Below are positions 35,847 to 44,257 of a DNA stretch of 64,000 bases, piece after piece (the first letter of the stretch is position 1; each line of letters begins with the position of its first letter). Location: assembly GCA_035524335.1 (NCBI GenBank), contig DATKPE010000061.1, forward strand, positions 1 through 64,000, read 5' to 3'. Source of the stretch: DATKPE01 sp035524335 (GTDB lineage Bacteria; Bacteroidota; Ignavibacteria; UBA10030; SZUA-254). The notes beneath the pieces are model-generated. The model made no database searches. It saw nothing but the letters and a program-made list of their open reading frames with translations, and was not told the DNA's origin. The position numbers and the translations under genes were made by a program.

Positions 35847-36266
35847 TCAGACAGCCGGTGGATGAAAACAGGGAGGGAAATAACCGTCGAGCGGGGTGGA
35901 AGAACCCGGCGGCGAAAACGGTATAGCGGCGGGAGGGACCGGGGGACGCGGGCTGCTGCAGGCCGCAAGGCAGGGGGAGGTCTCCTGTTTATCTCTTGCG
36001 GAAGAAACCGGATTCTGTTCCCGCTCTTTTTCCTTATTCAGCTCCCGGGCAAGGTGACATGCACCGTTGCAGTGCATTTCCGGATTGTTCCTGTTGACGC
36101 AGAGAGTGCGTGCGATATACCCGCGGTTCAGGATAAATCCGGCATAGACGACCAGACTGCCCGCAGTCTGAAGACAGACGGCGAAAAGGATCAGCAGGGC
36201 GCAGATCTTCCGGGCGGCCGGTACAATCCTATGATGCGAGAACGATTTCATTGATGAACGATTCAT
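35847..36266 (-). CDS. small membrane protein with conserved Cys motif (Bacteroidetes type)
   Basis: A 139-residue protein. A membrane helix (about 21-43) is followed by NRGYIARTLCVNRN, PEMHCNGACHLARELNKEKE. The pattern N..YI...LC.N...P...CNG.CHL is familiar from short Bacteroidetes-type proteins, often seen near metal or TonB-related genes; no function is assigned. A low-complexity Pro/Ser tail follows. The start could also be Met6 (36251). It is 121 bp upstream of the CxCGCG barrel gene on the same strand. Confidence 0.72.
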   Translation of the reverse strand: MNRSSMKSFSHHRIVPAARKICALLILFAVCLQTAGSLVVYAGFILNRGYIARTLCVNRNNPEMHCNGACHLARELNKEKEREQNPVSSARDKQETSPCLAACSSPRPPVPPAAIPFSPPGSSTPLDGYFPPCFHPPAV

Positions 36267-36316
36267 CTCTGCGGCAGACCGGCAGCCGGTGATCCGGTGC
36301 CGGTGCAGAATGAAGT

Positions 36317-36341
36317 GCGGCGGGCGCAGAGGGCCCGCCGC
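36317..36341 (-). terminator. probable terminator downstream of mdh
   Basis: A nine-base GC stem (36317-36325 with 36333-36341) 11 bases past the mdh stop. There is no strong T run after it, so it may be only partly effective. Confidence 0.5.
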
Positions 36342-36352
36342 ATCTGTATCGA

Positions 36353-37276
36353 TTACAGGACCAGCTTTTTGATGTTTCCCTTCACTTCTTCGGCAGATTT
36401 TGCAAGGGCTGCTTTTTCCTCGGCGGTCAGCGGAACCTCGATAATCTGTTCCATTCCTTTTCGTCCGAGTTTCACCGGCACGCCGACGTAGGTATCGCGG
36501 AGACCGTATTCCCCCTGGAGAAACGCGGCACAGGGAAGGATCCGTTTTTTATCCTTCACGACGGCCTCCACCATTTCAACGGCGGCGGCGGAAGGGGCAT
36601 AGTAGGCGCTTCCCGTTTTGAGATAATTGACAATTTCGATGCCGCCGTCGCGTGTCCGTTTCACCAGGGCGTCGATTGCGGCTTTATCCAGGAATTCAGT
36701 GATCGGAACGCCGGCGATGGTGGTATACCGCACCAGCGGAACCATCGAATCACCGTGTCCGCCGAGAACGAGCGCCTGGATATCCTCGACGGAAACGCCG
36801 AGCTGCATGGCGATGAAGGTCCGGTACCGGGCCGTATCAAGAATTCCCGCCATGCCGATGACGCGGTGACGGTCGAAGCCGCTGACCTTGTAGGCAACAT
36901 AGGTCATGACGTCGAGGGGATTCGAGACCACGATCAGGATCGCGCCAGGAGACTTTGCGGCGACCGACGCGGTGACTCCCTTCACGATACCTGCATTCGT
37001 TTCCTGAAGCTGTTCACGGGTCATCCCCGGTTTACGCGCAATGCCGGCCGTGATGACAATGATGTCGGAATTTGCGGTGTCGTCGTAGGAATTTGTCCCC
37101 TTGACGTGCGTGTCAGTTCCGCTGATCGGGGCCGATTCATACATGTCGAGCCCTTTCCCCTGGGGAAGGCCTTCGACGATATCGAGAAGCACCACTTCGT
37201 TCGCCAGCTCTTTGTCGACGATCCGCTGTGCCGCGGTTGCACCGACGTTTCCAGCTCCAACCACTGTAATTTTCAT
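36353..37276 (-). CDS. mdh: malate dehydrogenase (LDH-like)
   Basis: Mdh interconverts malate and oxaloacetate in the TCA cycle. The 307-residue protein has the NAD-binding GAGNVGATAA motif (7-16) and Asp in LLDIVEG, which favours NAD. The substrate-loop sequence ARKPGMTR has the Arg that selects malate over lactate, and the catalytic His is in GGHGDSMVPL. It lies downstream of the rpmA terminator on the minus strand; I could not find a convincing promoter. Confidence 0.96.
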   Translation of the reverse strand: MKITVVGAGNVGATAAQRIVDKELANEVVLLDIVEGLPQGKGLDMYESAPISGTDTHVKGTNSYDDTANSDIIVITAGIARKPGMTREQLQETNAGIVKGVTASVAAKSPGAILIVVSNPLDVMTYVAYKVSGFDRHRVIGMAGILDTARYRTFIAMQLGVSVEDIQALVLGGHGDSMVPLVRYTTIAGVPITEFLDKAAIDALVKRTRDGGIEIVNYLKTGSAYYAPSAAAVEMVEAVVKDKKRILPCAAFLQGEYGLRDTYVGVPVKLGRKGMEQIIEVPLTAEEKAALAKSAEEVKGNIKKLVL

Positions 37277-37336
37277 TGAGGTCTCTCCGGAGAATGTTCG
37301 ACGATCTGTTTTGATGTACTGAATACCCTGAATGGA

Positions 37337-37361
37337 AAAAGCCCGCAGAGAGCGGGCTTTT
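37337..37361 (-). terminator. intrinsic terminator of the rplU-rpmA operon
   Basis: AAAAGCCCGC (37337-37346) pairs perfectly with GCGGGCTTTT (37352-37361) over a five-base loop. On the minus strand the stem ends in a run of T. It lies between rpmA and mdh. Confidence 0.9.
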
Positions 37362-37396
37362 ATGAAACAGTTTCCATGCCGGTCAGATCCGCATAG

Positions 37397-37651
37397 TTAT
37401 GCGGGAATTATGCTGACAACGCTGCGGGATTTACTGTAACGCTGGAAATTGACGGTTCCGTTGCAGAGCGCAAAGAGTGTATCGTCGCTGCCGAGACCGA
37501 CATTGTCGCCGGGGGAAAATTTCGTACCCCGCTGACGCACAATGATGCTTCCGGCGGTAACTTTTTCACCGCCGAATCGTTTCACGCCGAGGCGCTGTGC
37601 ATTGCTATCGCGTCCGTTGCGTGAACTTCCGCCGCCTTTTTTATGAGCCAT
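37397..37651 (-). CDS. rpmA: 50S ribosomal protein L27
   Basis: L27 sits near the peptidyl-transferase centre. The 84-residue protein starts MAHKKGGGSSRNGRDSNAQR and contains VRQRGTKFSPGDNVG, both diagnostic. It follows rplU after 11 bp in the usual rplU-rpmA pair. Confidence 0.97.
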   Translation of the reverse strand: MAHKKGGGSSRNGRDSNAQRLGVKRFGGEKVTAGSIIVRQRGTKFSPGDNVGLGSDDTLFALCNGTVNFQRYSKSRSVVSIIPA

Positions 37652-37662
37652 GGAAAAATCCC

Positions 37663-37971
37663 TTATCCGATGCTGGTAATTTCAACTTCCGTGTACTGCT
37701 GACGGTGGCCGCGGCGCAGCCGGTAGCCTTTCCGTTTTTTCTTTTTGAAGACGATCACGGTATCGTCTTTCCGGTGTCCGAGAACCTTCCCCTTGACGGA
37801 GAGGTTTTTCACATACGGGTTCCCGATTTTGACATTCTTATCGTCTGAAAAAAGAACGACATTCTCGAATGTCACTGTCGTCCCTGCCGCTTCGAGGCGC
37901 TTAGGGACAAAAACTTTCTCAGACGGGCTTACTTTCAGCTGTTGCCCATCGACATCGACAACGGCAAACAT
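37663..37971 (-). CDS. rplU: 50S ribosomal protein L21
   Basis: L21 binds 23S rRNA. The 102-residue protein has the family start MFAVVDVDGQQLKVSPSE and the C-terminal KKKKRKGYRLRRGHRQQYTE. It is the first gene of the L21-L27 pair, read from the promoter at 38019-38047. Confidence 0.97.
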   Translation of the reverse strand: MFAVVDVDGQQLKVSPSEKVFVPKRLEAAGTTVTFENVVLFSDDKNVKIGNPYVKNLSVKGKVLGHRKDDTVIVFKKKKRKGYRLRRGHRQQYTEVEITSIG

Positions 37972-38018
37972 GGTGAAAATACCTTGATTTGGTGAGGTTT
38001 TCAGAGCTTGACGGTTTA

Positions 38019-38047
38019 AATGTACAAAACTTCCGGCTGAAAGTCAA
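38019..38047 (-). promoter_or_regulatory. sigma-70-type promoter of rplU-rpmA
   Basis: On the minus strand TTGACT (38042-38047), 17 bases, TACATT (38019-38024), about 45 bases before the rplU ATG. Confidence 0.75.
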
Positions 38048-38092
38048 TCGGTTTTCTCCTCCGCTCCGGACCTGCCGCATTTGTTGAAACTA

Positions 38093-38121
38093 TTGACTTT
38101 TAATCCAATTTTCTCTATGTT
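38093..38121 (+). promoter_or_regulatory. sigma-70-type promoter of the receiver gene
   Basis: TTGACT (38093-38098), 17 bases, TATGTT (38116-38121), divergent from the rplU promoter, with about 50 bases to the receiver ATG. Confidence 0.7.
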
Positions 38122-38175
38122 TTTAGGGTTTTTCTTCCTTTTCATATCACCACTTTCTCTGCAACGGCTAATTAG

Positions 38176-38556
38176 ATGAAGAAAAAGACGGTACTTATTG
38201 TTGAAGACAGCCCCGGCTTTTCCGAATTGATGAAATTCGTTGTGGAAGATGAAGGTTTCCGGGGAGTGGTGTTTCCGCTCGAAGAGGACTTCCTGCAATG
38301 GGTGGATCGCGAAAAACCTGCGGCAATTATCATGGACCTGGCTCTCAACCGCCTCAGCGGATTCGATCTCATTCAGGAACTGAAAGATCATGCCCGCCAT
38401 AAAACCATTCCGGTCATCGTGATTACGGGCCGCGATCTCGATGTGAAGGATATTACCCAGCTGAAAATGTTCGGAATTCCCTATCTCCGCAAGGGACGCG
38501 TCGACATGCATGAAATCCACCAGACCATCCGGAATACCGTCATGAAAACGGAATAA
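38176..38556 (+). CDS. stand-alone response-regulator receiver protein
   Basis: A 126-residue CheY-like receiver with no output domain. The acidic pocket is VEDS (9-12), the phospho-acceptor is probably Asp54 (IIMDLAL) and the Thr/Ser switch position is in VIVITGRD. The conserved Lys is in PYLRKGRV, where the usual following Pro is Gly. No histidine kinase is nearby, so its partner is unknown. It has its own promoter. Confidence 0.85.
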   Translation: MKKKTVLIVEDSPGFSELMKFVVEDEGFRGVVFPLEEDFLQWVDREKPAAIIMDLALNRLSGFDLIQELKDHARHKTIPVIVITGRDLDVKDITQLKMFGIPYLRKGRVDMHEIHQTIRNTVMKTE

Positions 38557-38640
38557 ATGCCGCATCTCTCGTTTTCCGCAATATTCTTTTCTCCCTCCCC
38601 CTCTCTCTGAACCGATTTTTCCCTTTTCCGCCGCCGCCTG

Positions 38641-38669
38641 TTGCTATTCATCCGGGACTCCGGTATATT
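38641..38669 (+). promoter_or_regulatory. promoter before a small membrane ORF
   Basis: TTGCTA (38641-38646), 17 bases, TATATT (38664-38669). Transcription would begin near 38676, just before the small ORF at 38681. Confidence 0.55.
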
Positions 38670-38680
38670 ACCCTTGCGGC

Positions 38681-38821
38681 ATGTATGCCATTTGCGGGAT
38701 GCATATGGATCTTGCACTTCAGGAAAAAATATCGCTGATGATCTGGTGGGCTGTCGCGATCGGGATCACGATCTATCTCGCTCTCGGCGCGATCGACACC
38801 ATCATGGTCGTCCTCGAGTAG
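38681..38821 (+). CDS. candidate small single-pass membrane protein
   Basis: An open frame of 46 codons. From Met9 (ATG 38705) it reads MDLALQEKIS, then a hydrophobic helix LMIWWAVAIGITIYLALGA and a short acidic end. A promoter sits directly upstream, so an mRNA would be nearly leaderless for ATG 38681 or have a leader of about 29 bases for ATG 38705. There is no strong ribosome-binding site for either. I know no family for it. The 240 bases after it, to 39061, hold nothing I can identify. Confidence 0.4.
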   Translation: MYAICGMHMDLALQEKISLMIWWAVAIGITIYLALGAIDTIMVVLE

Positions 38822-39061
38822 CCGGGCCTTACCGCCCATCCCCTCCCCCCACGCCGGCACTCACCGCCGCTCCCCCGGCCGCGTAAATCCAAACCCAATC
38901 GACCGCTCCGGACGCTTTCCCGCATCCTCCGCTGATATAATCATTCAGACACGCGCCAGAGAATACATTATTCCATCCTCCGCAGGCGCCGGGCGGAATC
39001 ATTTTTCCTGCATCTTTCCGCGATCCCTCGCCGAGCCTGCCGAGGGAGCCGATCCGAAAAC

Positions 39062-39685
39062 TCAGGTCCCTGTGTCCCGTTCACGTCCTGAATAGATCGT
39101 CCGGAGTTCGCTGTACCCCTCTTCCCCGAGGACAAAGCGAAGCTCCTCGTCGCAGAGATCGAAAATGCTTCTCGTCCCTTTGCTGTCGGGGCGGCAGCAG
39201 CCGGGATTGCTGAGAAATTCTTCGTCGTCGACGATCAATTCACCGCGGAGAATGGTGACCGGATAGGCAAAGCAGTAAAACGGTTTCAGGTAGTACCTGC
39301 CGAGACCTTCGGCCGAGGATGCCTTCTGGAGTGCACAACGGCCGGAGGAATCGAGAAATACGCATCCGTAATCGAGCGCGCGTGTACCGACGCATTTTTT
39401 TGAGGGAAAATCGGGGTCGTCGTAAATTTTCTCCTCGAACCAGCGCGATGCGTCGGGTTCCTGGTGCGGCTCGAGATACCGGCGGATGAGATCTGCATGG
39501 CTGAGAATCCTCTCCTTCTCGTCCAGATCGGCATACACGCCGAATTTACAGCAGGAGGAGGTACAGCGGTCCATGGAACATCTCTCGCCGTAGCGAACCG
39601 CAAAAAAATTCTCGCGCAGTTTAAGCTCCGGAATATGTCTGAGATGGTGGCGTGTCAGAATATGATACCGCGATTGGTTCATCAT
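39062..39685 (-). CDS. DUF3109-like cysteine-rich protein
   Basis: A 207-residue protein with many cysteines: CSMDRCTSSCCKFG (36-49), CVFLDSSGRCALQK, KPFYCFAYPV and NPGCC. The CxxxxCC start and the GRCALQ...KPxxCxxYP block match the DUF3109/YkgJ-type families, thought to bind zinc or an iron-sulfur centre. Function is unknown. It is the last gene after the two amidohydrolase genes on the same strand, 16 bp beyond the nearer one, and may be part of their operon. Confidence 0.7.
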   Translation of the reverse strand: MMNQSRYHILTRHHLRHIPELKLRENFFAVRYGERCSMDRCTSSCCKFGVYADLDEKERILSHADLIRRYLEPHQEPDASRWFEEKIYDDPDFPSKKCVGTRALDYGCVFLDSSGRCALQKASSAEGLGRYYLKPFYCFAYPVTILRGELIVDDEEFLSNPGCCRPDSKGTRSIFDLCDEELRFVLGEEGYSELRTIYSGRERDTGT

Positions 39686-39701
39686 GCACCGGTTGTTCGA
39701 A

Positions 39702-41030
39702 TTATTTCATTATACCCAGGCGGCGATACTTTTCCCGGTATTTCTCGTACAGGCGCGTATGGCGGCTCTCGAGGGAGACCTGGCGGCCCTGAATATATTC
39801 CATTTCCACATTCGTTGAGATCACAAGCGGATCGCCGTTCGTGACGATGATCGTCGCATCCTTGCCGGGATCGAGCGATCCCAGCCTGTCGTCGACGCCC
39901 AGGATCTGCGCCGGGGCGAGCGTGATCGCCTTCAGCGCATCGTCGTGCGGAAGTCCGTACGCGGCCGCGGCGGCCGCGTGATACGGAAGGTTCCGCTCGT
40001 TGGACGCTCCCCCGTCGCCGGTGATGCAGAAACGGACTCCTGCATCCCTGAGGCGGCTGGCCAGGGTGTAGCAGAGATCATACGGTTCCCAGGCCCTCCG
40101 CGGGAGATCATAAACGGGATTCAGAATGACCGGAATATCGTGATCCTTGAGCAGTTGGGGAACCCGCCACGCATCATACCCGCCCACCAGGATCATCCGG
40201 AGATGTTCGCGTTCCGCCCATGCCACGGCGGATTCAATCTGGCGGAGATCCCCGGCGTCTATGAGAACCGGTTCGGTTCGGTCGAGAACGGGAATCATCG
40301 CCTCAAGGTGAAGATCGGTGCGCGGCGCAGGTGCTTTGCCCGCATCAGCCGCCGCCCTGGCCGCACGGTAGGCGCGGGCGTTGGCGATGAACTCGTCGAG
40401 GTCGGTGAACTCCTTGTCCTGGGCTTTTTTCTGTTCCTCCTCCGTCCGCTGGTCCCACCACCGTCTGCCGGTCTCCATCGCGGGCCAGTTCAGAACCATG
40501 CCGGCGCGCGATTTCACTGTCATTTCCTCCCAGGTCCAGCCGTCGAGGTTCATGACGGCAGCGGCGCCGCTCAGGATTCCGCCGCCGGGAAAGATTGCCG
40601 TTGTCGTTATGCCGTTGGCGCGGGTCACGGGAATGACTTCGCTTTCGGGATTGAATGCCACTTCGGCGCGGATATCGGGATTCATCTCGCCGGTCTCGGT
40701 CACATCGACCGTTGCCCTGACCGATTCGATTTCCATCAGCCCGACGGTGGATCGTGCATCGATGAGCCCGGGGTAGACCTGTTTTCCGGCGACGCTGATG
40801 CGTTCGGTTCCGGGCGGCAGGGTCACACCGGCGCCGACCGCGACAATTTTTCCCTTCTCGAACAGGATGGTTCCATGTTCGATGGTGGCGCCGCTGATGG
40901 TGTGGATCGTGCCATCGACGAGAGCGATCGGGTGGTCCTGGACCTTCCCTGGAATTTCCCCTGCCTGAGCCCTGCCCGCGAGGAACAATGCCCAGAGGAT
41001 GCCTGTAATAAGGACGCGTCGTGATTTCAT
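39702..41030 (-). CDS. exported amidohydrolase-like protein lacking metal ligands
   Basis: A 442-residue protein with a signal peptide (about 1-22, ending GRAQAG) and an amidohydrolase fold. The N-terminal beta domain has DGTIHTISGATIEHGTILFE, then KQVYPGLIDARS, and the C-terminus has LDPGKDATIIVTNGDPL. Where active members have HxH after LID, this one has ARS, and I do not find the later His ligands. ATG 41030 is chosen for its signal sequence. It lies one base after the stop of the larger amidohydrolase gene, so the two are cotranscribed. It may be a non-catalytic partner of that enzyme. Confidence 0.8.
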   Translation of the reverse strand: MKSRRVLITGILWALFLAGRAQAGEIPGKVQDHPIALVDGTIHTISGATIEHGTILFEKGKIVAVGAGVTLPPGTERISVAGKQVYPGLIDARSTVGLMEIESVRATVDVTETGEMNPDIRAEVAFNPESEVIPVTRANGITTTAIFPGGGILSGAAAVMNLDGWTWEEMTVKSRAGMVLNWPAMETGRRWWDQRTEEEQKKAQDKEFTDLDEFIANARAYRAARAAADAGKAPAPRTDLHLEAMIPVLDRTEPVLIDAGDLRQIESAVAWAEREHLRMILVGGYDAWRVPQLLKDHDIPVILNPVYDLPRRAWEPYDLCYTLASRLRDAGVRFCITGDGGASNERNLPYHAAAAAAYGLPHDDALKAITLAPAQILGVDDRLGSLDPGKDATIIVTNGDPLVISTNVEMEYIQGRQVSLESRHTRLYEKYREKYRRLGIMK

Positions 41031-41031
41031 G

Positions 41032-44000
41032 TCAGAATCCCTCCTTCCCGTCAAGATCTTCGTGGCACGAATACTTCGGCCTTCCCCTGCCCGGCGGGCG
41101 GGTTCTTCCGGAGGGCTCATTCCCTTTTTTTTCCGCGAGGATCTTCTGGATCAGGACGGCCCGTTCGCGGTCAACCTCCCCGTTCATCTTCCGGTCTTCA
41201 TCCCGGTCGAAATATTTTCTGCCGTCGATCCATGTCTGTTCGCAGACGCTGAGGGCGGAAAGGGGATCGCCGTTCCAGACGACGAAATCGGCGTCTTTGC
41301 CCGGTTCCAGCGAGCCGACCCTGGCGTCGATGTGAAGCTGTCTGGCCGGGTTGATCGTCACAAATTTGATTGCCTCTTCCGGCGGGACTCCTCCGTATTT
41401 TACCGCCTTGCCCGCTTCGCTGTTCAGCCGCCGGGCCAGTTCGTCGCTGTCCGAATTATACGATACAACGACGCCGGCGTCGTGGGACAGCGCCCCGTTG
41501 TAGGGGATCGCATCATACACTTCGAATTTGTACGCCCACCAGTCGCTGAACATGGACGCCCCTGCGCCATGTTTCGCGATAAGGTCGGCGATCTTGTACC
41601 CTTCCAGATCGTGCTGAAAGGTCCCCACGGTAAATCCGAACTCGTCCGCCAGCCCTATCAGCATCTCGATTTCATCCTGACGGTAGGAATGCGCGTGGAC
41701 GAGCCGCTTGCCGCGGATGATCTCCAGGATTGCCTCTTCGTGGAGATCCCTTCGGGGGGAAAGTTTTCTCGTTCCGTCGCGATACTCACTCCAGCTCTTT
41801 TCATAATCGAGCGCGGCGCGGAATTCGTCGCGAATCATCTCTTCGACTCCCTGCCGCGTCTGCGGATAACGCGAATTGCGATCTCCCCAGTTGCTCTGCT
41901 TCGGATTTTCCCCGAGCGCGAATTTGATGCCGGGCTTCGCTCCGGCAAACTTCATCTCCTCTGCGAGCGCGCCCCAGCGGAGCTTTATCACCTGATTCTG
42001 GCCGCCGATCGGATTCGCCGAACCGTGGAGGACGTTCGCCACCGTCAGCCCGCCCGCCAGCTCGCGGTACAGCGCAACATCGTCCGGATCAATAATGTCG
42101 CCGATCCGCACCTCCGAGGTAATCGTATGGCCGGTTTCATTCACGCTTCCGGATGCGGCGGTATGGGAATGGCAGTCGATGAGACCGGCGGTGATCTGCT
42201 TTCCTTTACCCTCGATGATGACCGCGCCTTCGGGCGCCTTCAGGGAACTGCCCACCGCCGCGATCTTTCCCTTCTCAATCAGAACATCGGCATGTTCCAG
42301 GATTCCCTTCGCCGCGGAGGTCCAGACGGTCGCGTCATGAATGAATACATGATCCGCCTGTACCGGCAGAGAGGGACGGCCGAACGGCCCGGGCGGATAC
42401 GTGGGCGGAAAGGATGCATGTACCGCAGGTTTCGGCGCCGCCGTATCCGGTTCCGGCACCGAAGGCTGGGCAAGCGTCGCCGACCAGGTGAACTGTTTTC
42501 CGGAGGAGAACTCACCGCGTCCCCGCAAGGCGCCGGGGGAGAACGGGGCGGTCATCCGGACGATGCCGGGAAACCCGAGCGAATCACCCGCAAACGACAT
42601 GGAAAGAAGGAGATGACTGAAGGAGACCGACTGGAATTTCGCTTCCTTCTTCCCTGACTTCACCGATCCCTGCAATGCATCAGTTTCGCCGGAGAGAGCG
42701 ATTTTGAGGGAATCGGGTCCAGGCGGGTCCATTGTCACGTTCCAGGTTCCGCGAGGATCGGCAGGCTGAGTGTGTTTCACCACGTACCTCCTGCCGGCAA
42801 TCCAGGTTTCGCGGATCTTCGTCTTTTCGGAAAAGAGATCACCATCGGTCAGAACGATGTTCGCCAATTTGCCGGGTTCGATCGATCCGATATATTTTTC
42901 CATTCCCACAAGCTGGGCCGGAACCGTGGTAAGGGCGGCCAGCGCTTCGCGGGCGGGGAGCCCGCGCTGAACCGCCTTCCGCACATTCGGAAGAAACTGC
43001 GCGACATCCTTGAGCAGTGCGGAGGTGAGGGCGAACTTTACCCCTGCGGCATGCAAACGCGCCGGATTTTCAGGCGCCTCGTCCCACGCTCTCAGGTCGT
43101 CGAATCCGACGTTCAGCGCACTCTCCATCGACTGGACGTCCGGTGCGTCGGGGAAATTGACCGGGATGATCAATGGCACGTCCAGCGCCCTGATCGCATC
43201 GAGCCGGCGGTATTCGTCGCCACTGCCGCGGAGAAGGTATTTCAGCCCGAACTCCCGCGCCACCGCGGCCGCCCGGAATGCATTCAGTTCGTTCCCCGTT
43301 TCGAACACCACCGGGGTCTTGAGATCGATCACTTCGCCGAGCGCATCGAGGTCTGCAACCACTTCCGGATGCGGTTCCGAAGGATACTTGCGCCAATCCT
43401 GCATCACCTGCCGGTACCATTGCGCGTCCAGAAACGTTTGGCGCATCAGGGCGATGATGCCCATGAGCGAATTTGGGTAATCTTCTCCCGCCACTGTCTC
43501 AAAACTGCAGTGCTGGGCCACATTCGTCCGAAGCACGAGCTCGTTCGGTGAGCCGTCCGCCAGACTGATGACTGCGCTGACCCCCCGGAAGATGCCTCTT
43601 TGCGGAACAGCCAGAACGGCGGCAAATCCCGAGGATCTGAGTTTCTCCGCAGCTGCCGGATCAGGAGTGAATTGTTCCTCGGCGGCAGTTGAAGAGCGGA
43701 TGTTCGCGTTGGCCGCCCGGACTCCGGGAGCCGGTTCGGGCTGGCGGGATTCATTCTGCCGGTCCGGTCCGAATCTCCGCTGAAGTTTCGCGGGCATGCC
43801 GTAATCCGAACAGGCGTCAATAAAGCCGGCATATGCCGTCAGGCCGGTACAATCCCACGTGCGCGCGTCCGGCGGCACGCCGATGTTCTGTCCGGCGGAG
43901 GTGATCATTCCGTGCCGGATGATGATCGTCGCATCGGTCAAAATTTTGTCCGGGGTGGAGACGATGCGGAGGTGCACCAGTGCGTGGACATCGGGCGGAT

Positions 44001-44100
44001 TCTCCCGCAACCCGTTCCGCGCCGTCGTCTGGGCGGGGGAACAGACGGATGCAATCAGCACCAGGATTACTGCGGCCGTCAGAACTTTCATCTGAGTCAT
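41032..44100 (-). CDS. large exported two-domain amidohydrolase
   Basis: A 1022-residue exported protein with a signal peptide (about 1-24). Two amidohydrolase domains are fused. The first (about 30-470) has the fold markers TDATIIIRHGMITSAG and EPGKLANIVLTDGD but no HxH. A beta-rich spacer follows (about 475-580). The second (about 590-1010) keeps metal ligands: LIDCHSHTA near residue 643, VHAHSYRQDE near 803, TFQHDLEG, and SYNSDSDE. It resembles secreted imidazolonepropionase-like amidohydrolases, so cleavage of a cyclic amide or peptide bond in the periplasm is plausible. ATG 44100 has AGAGGAAG eight bases upstream. Confidence 0.82.
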   Translation of the reverse strand: MTQMKVLTAAVILVLIASVCSPAQTTARNGLRENPPDVHALVHLRIVSTPDKILTDATIIIRHGMITSAGQNIGVPPDARTWDCTGLTAYAGFIDACSDYGMPAKLQRRFGPDRQNESRQPEPAPGVRAANANIRSSTAAEEQFTPDPAAAEKLRSSGFAAVLAVPQRGIFRGVSAVISLADGSPNELVLRTNVAQHCSFETVAGEDYPNSLMGIIALMRQTFLDAQWYRQVMQDWRKYPSEPHPEVVADLDALGEVIDLKTPVVFETGNELNAFRAAAVAREFGLKYLLRGSGDEYRRLDAIRALDVPLIIPVNFPDAPDVQSMESALNVGFDDLRAWDEAPENPARLHAAGVKFALTSALLKDVAQFLPNVRKAVQRGLPAREALAALTTVPAQLVGMEKYIGSIEPGKLANIVLTDGDLFSEKTKIRETWIAGRRYVVKHTQPADPRGTWNVTMDPPGPDSLKIALSGETDALQGSVKSGKKEAKFQSVSFSHLLLSMSFAGDSLGFPGIVRMTAPFSPGALRGRGEFSSGKQFTWSATLAQPSVPEPDTAAPKPAVHASFPPTYPPGPFGRPSLPVQADHVFIHDATVWTSAAKGILEHADVLIEKGKIAAVGSSLKAPEGAVIIEGKGKQITAGLIDCHSHTAASGSVNETGHTITSEVRIGDIIDPDDVALYRELAGGLTVANVLHGSANPIGGQNQVIKLRWGALAEEMKFAGAKPGIKFALGENPKQSNWGDRNSRYPQTRQGVEEMIRDEFRAALDYEKSWSEYRDGTRKLSPRRDLHEEAILEIIRGKRLVHAHSYRQDEIEMLIGLADEFGFTVGTFQHDLEGYKIADLIAKHGAGASMFSDWWAYKFEVYDAIPYNGALSHDAGVVVSYNSDSDELARRLNSEAGKAVKYGGVPPEEAIKFVTINPARQLHIDARVGSLEPGKDADFVVWNGDPLSALSVCEQTWIDGRKYFDRDEDRKMNGEVDRERAVLIQKILAEKKGNEPSGRTRPPGRGRPKYSCHEDLDGKEGF

Positions 44101-44210
44101 TGCGTCTTCCTCTGCAGGATCAACATGAAGAGCGGTGAATGAAACGCACACGGCAATCGGGACGCCGGAGGGATCCGGTTCCCGCACGGTGCGCAACTTT
44201 TTGATTCAGC

Positions 44211-44239
44211 ATAGTACCCTTTTTGACCAGGAAAAGCAA
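44211..44239 (-). promoter_or_regulatory. probable promoter of the amidohydrolase operon
   Basis: On the minus strand TTGCTT (44234-44239), 17 bases, TACTAT (44211-44216), about 110 bases before the ATG at 44100. It lies just past the end of the VWA gene. Confidence 0.55.
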
Positions 44240-44257
44240 TGTTTTCTGTCGCCGCGC

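Noticed and set aside
39709..39714. Perfect TATAAT on the minus strand before the DUF3109-like gene
   Set aside because: It lies in the last codons of the amidohydrolase gene and no -35-like box occurs 16-18 bases upstream.
40999..42657. 552-codon open frame opposite the amidohydrolase genes
   Set aside because: The opposite strand encodes recognisable amidohydrolase domains with signal peptides; this frame is Arg/Pro/His-rich with no family signature.
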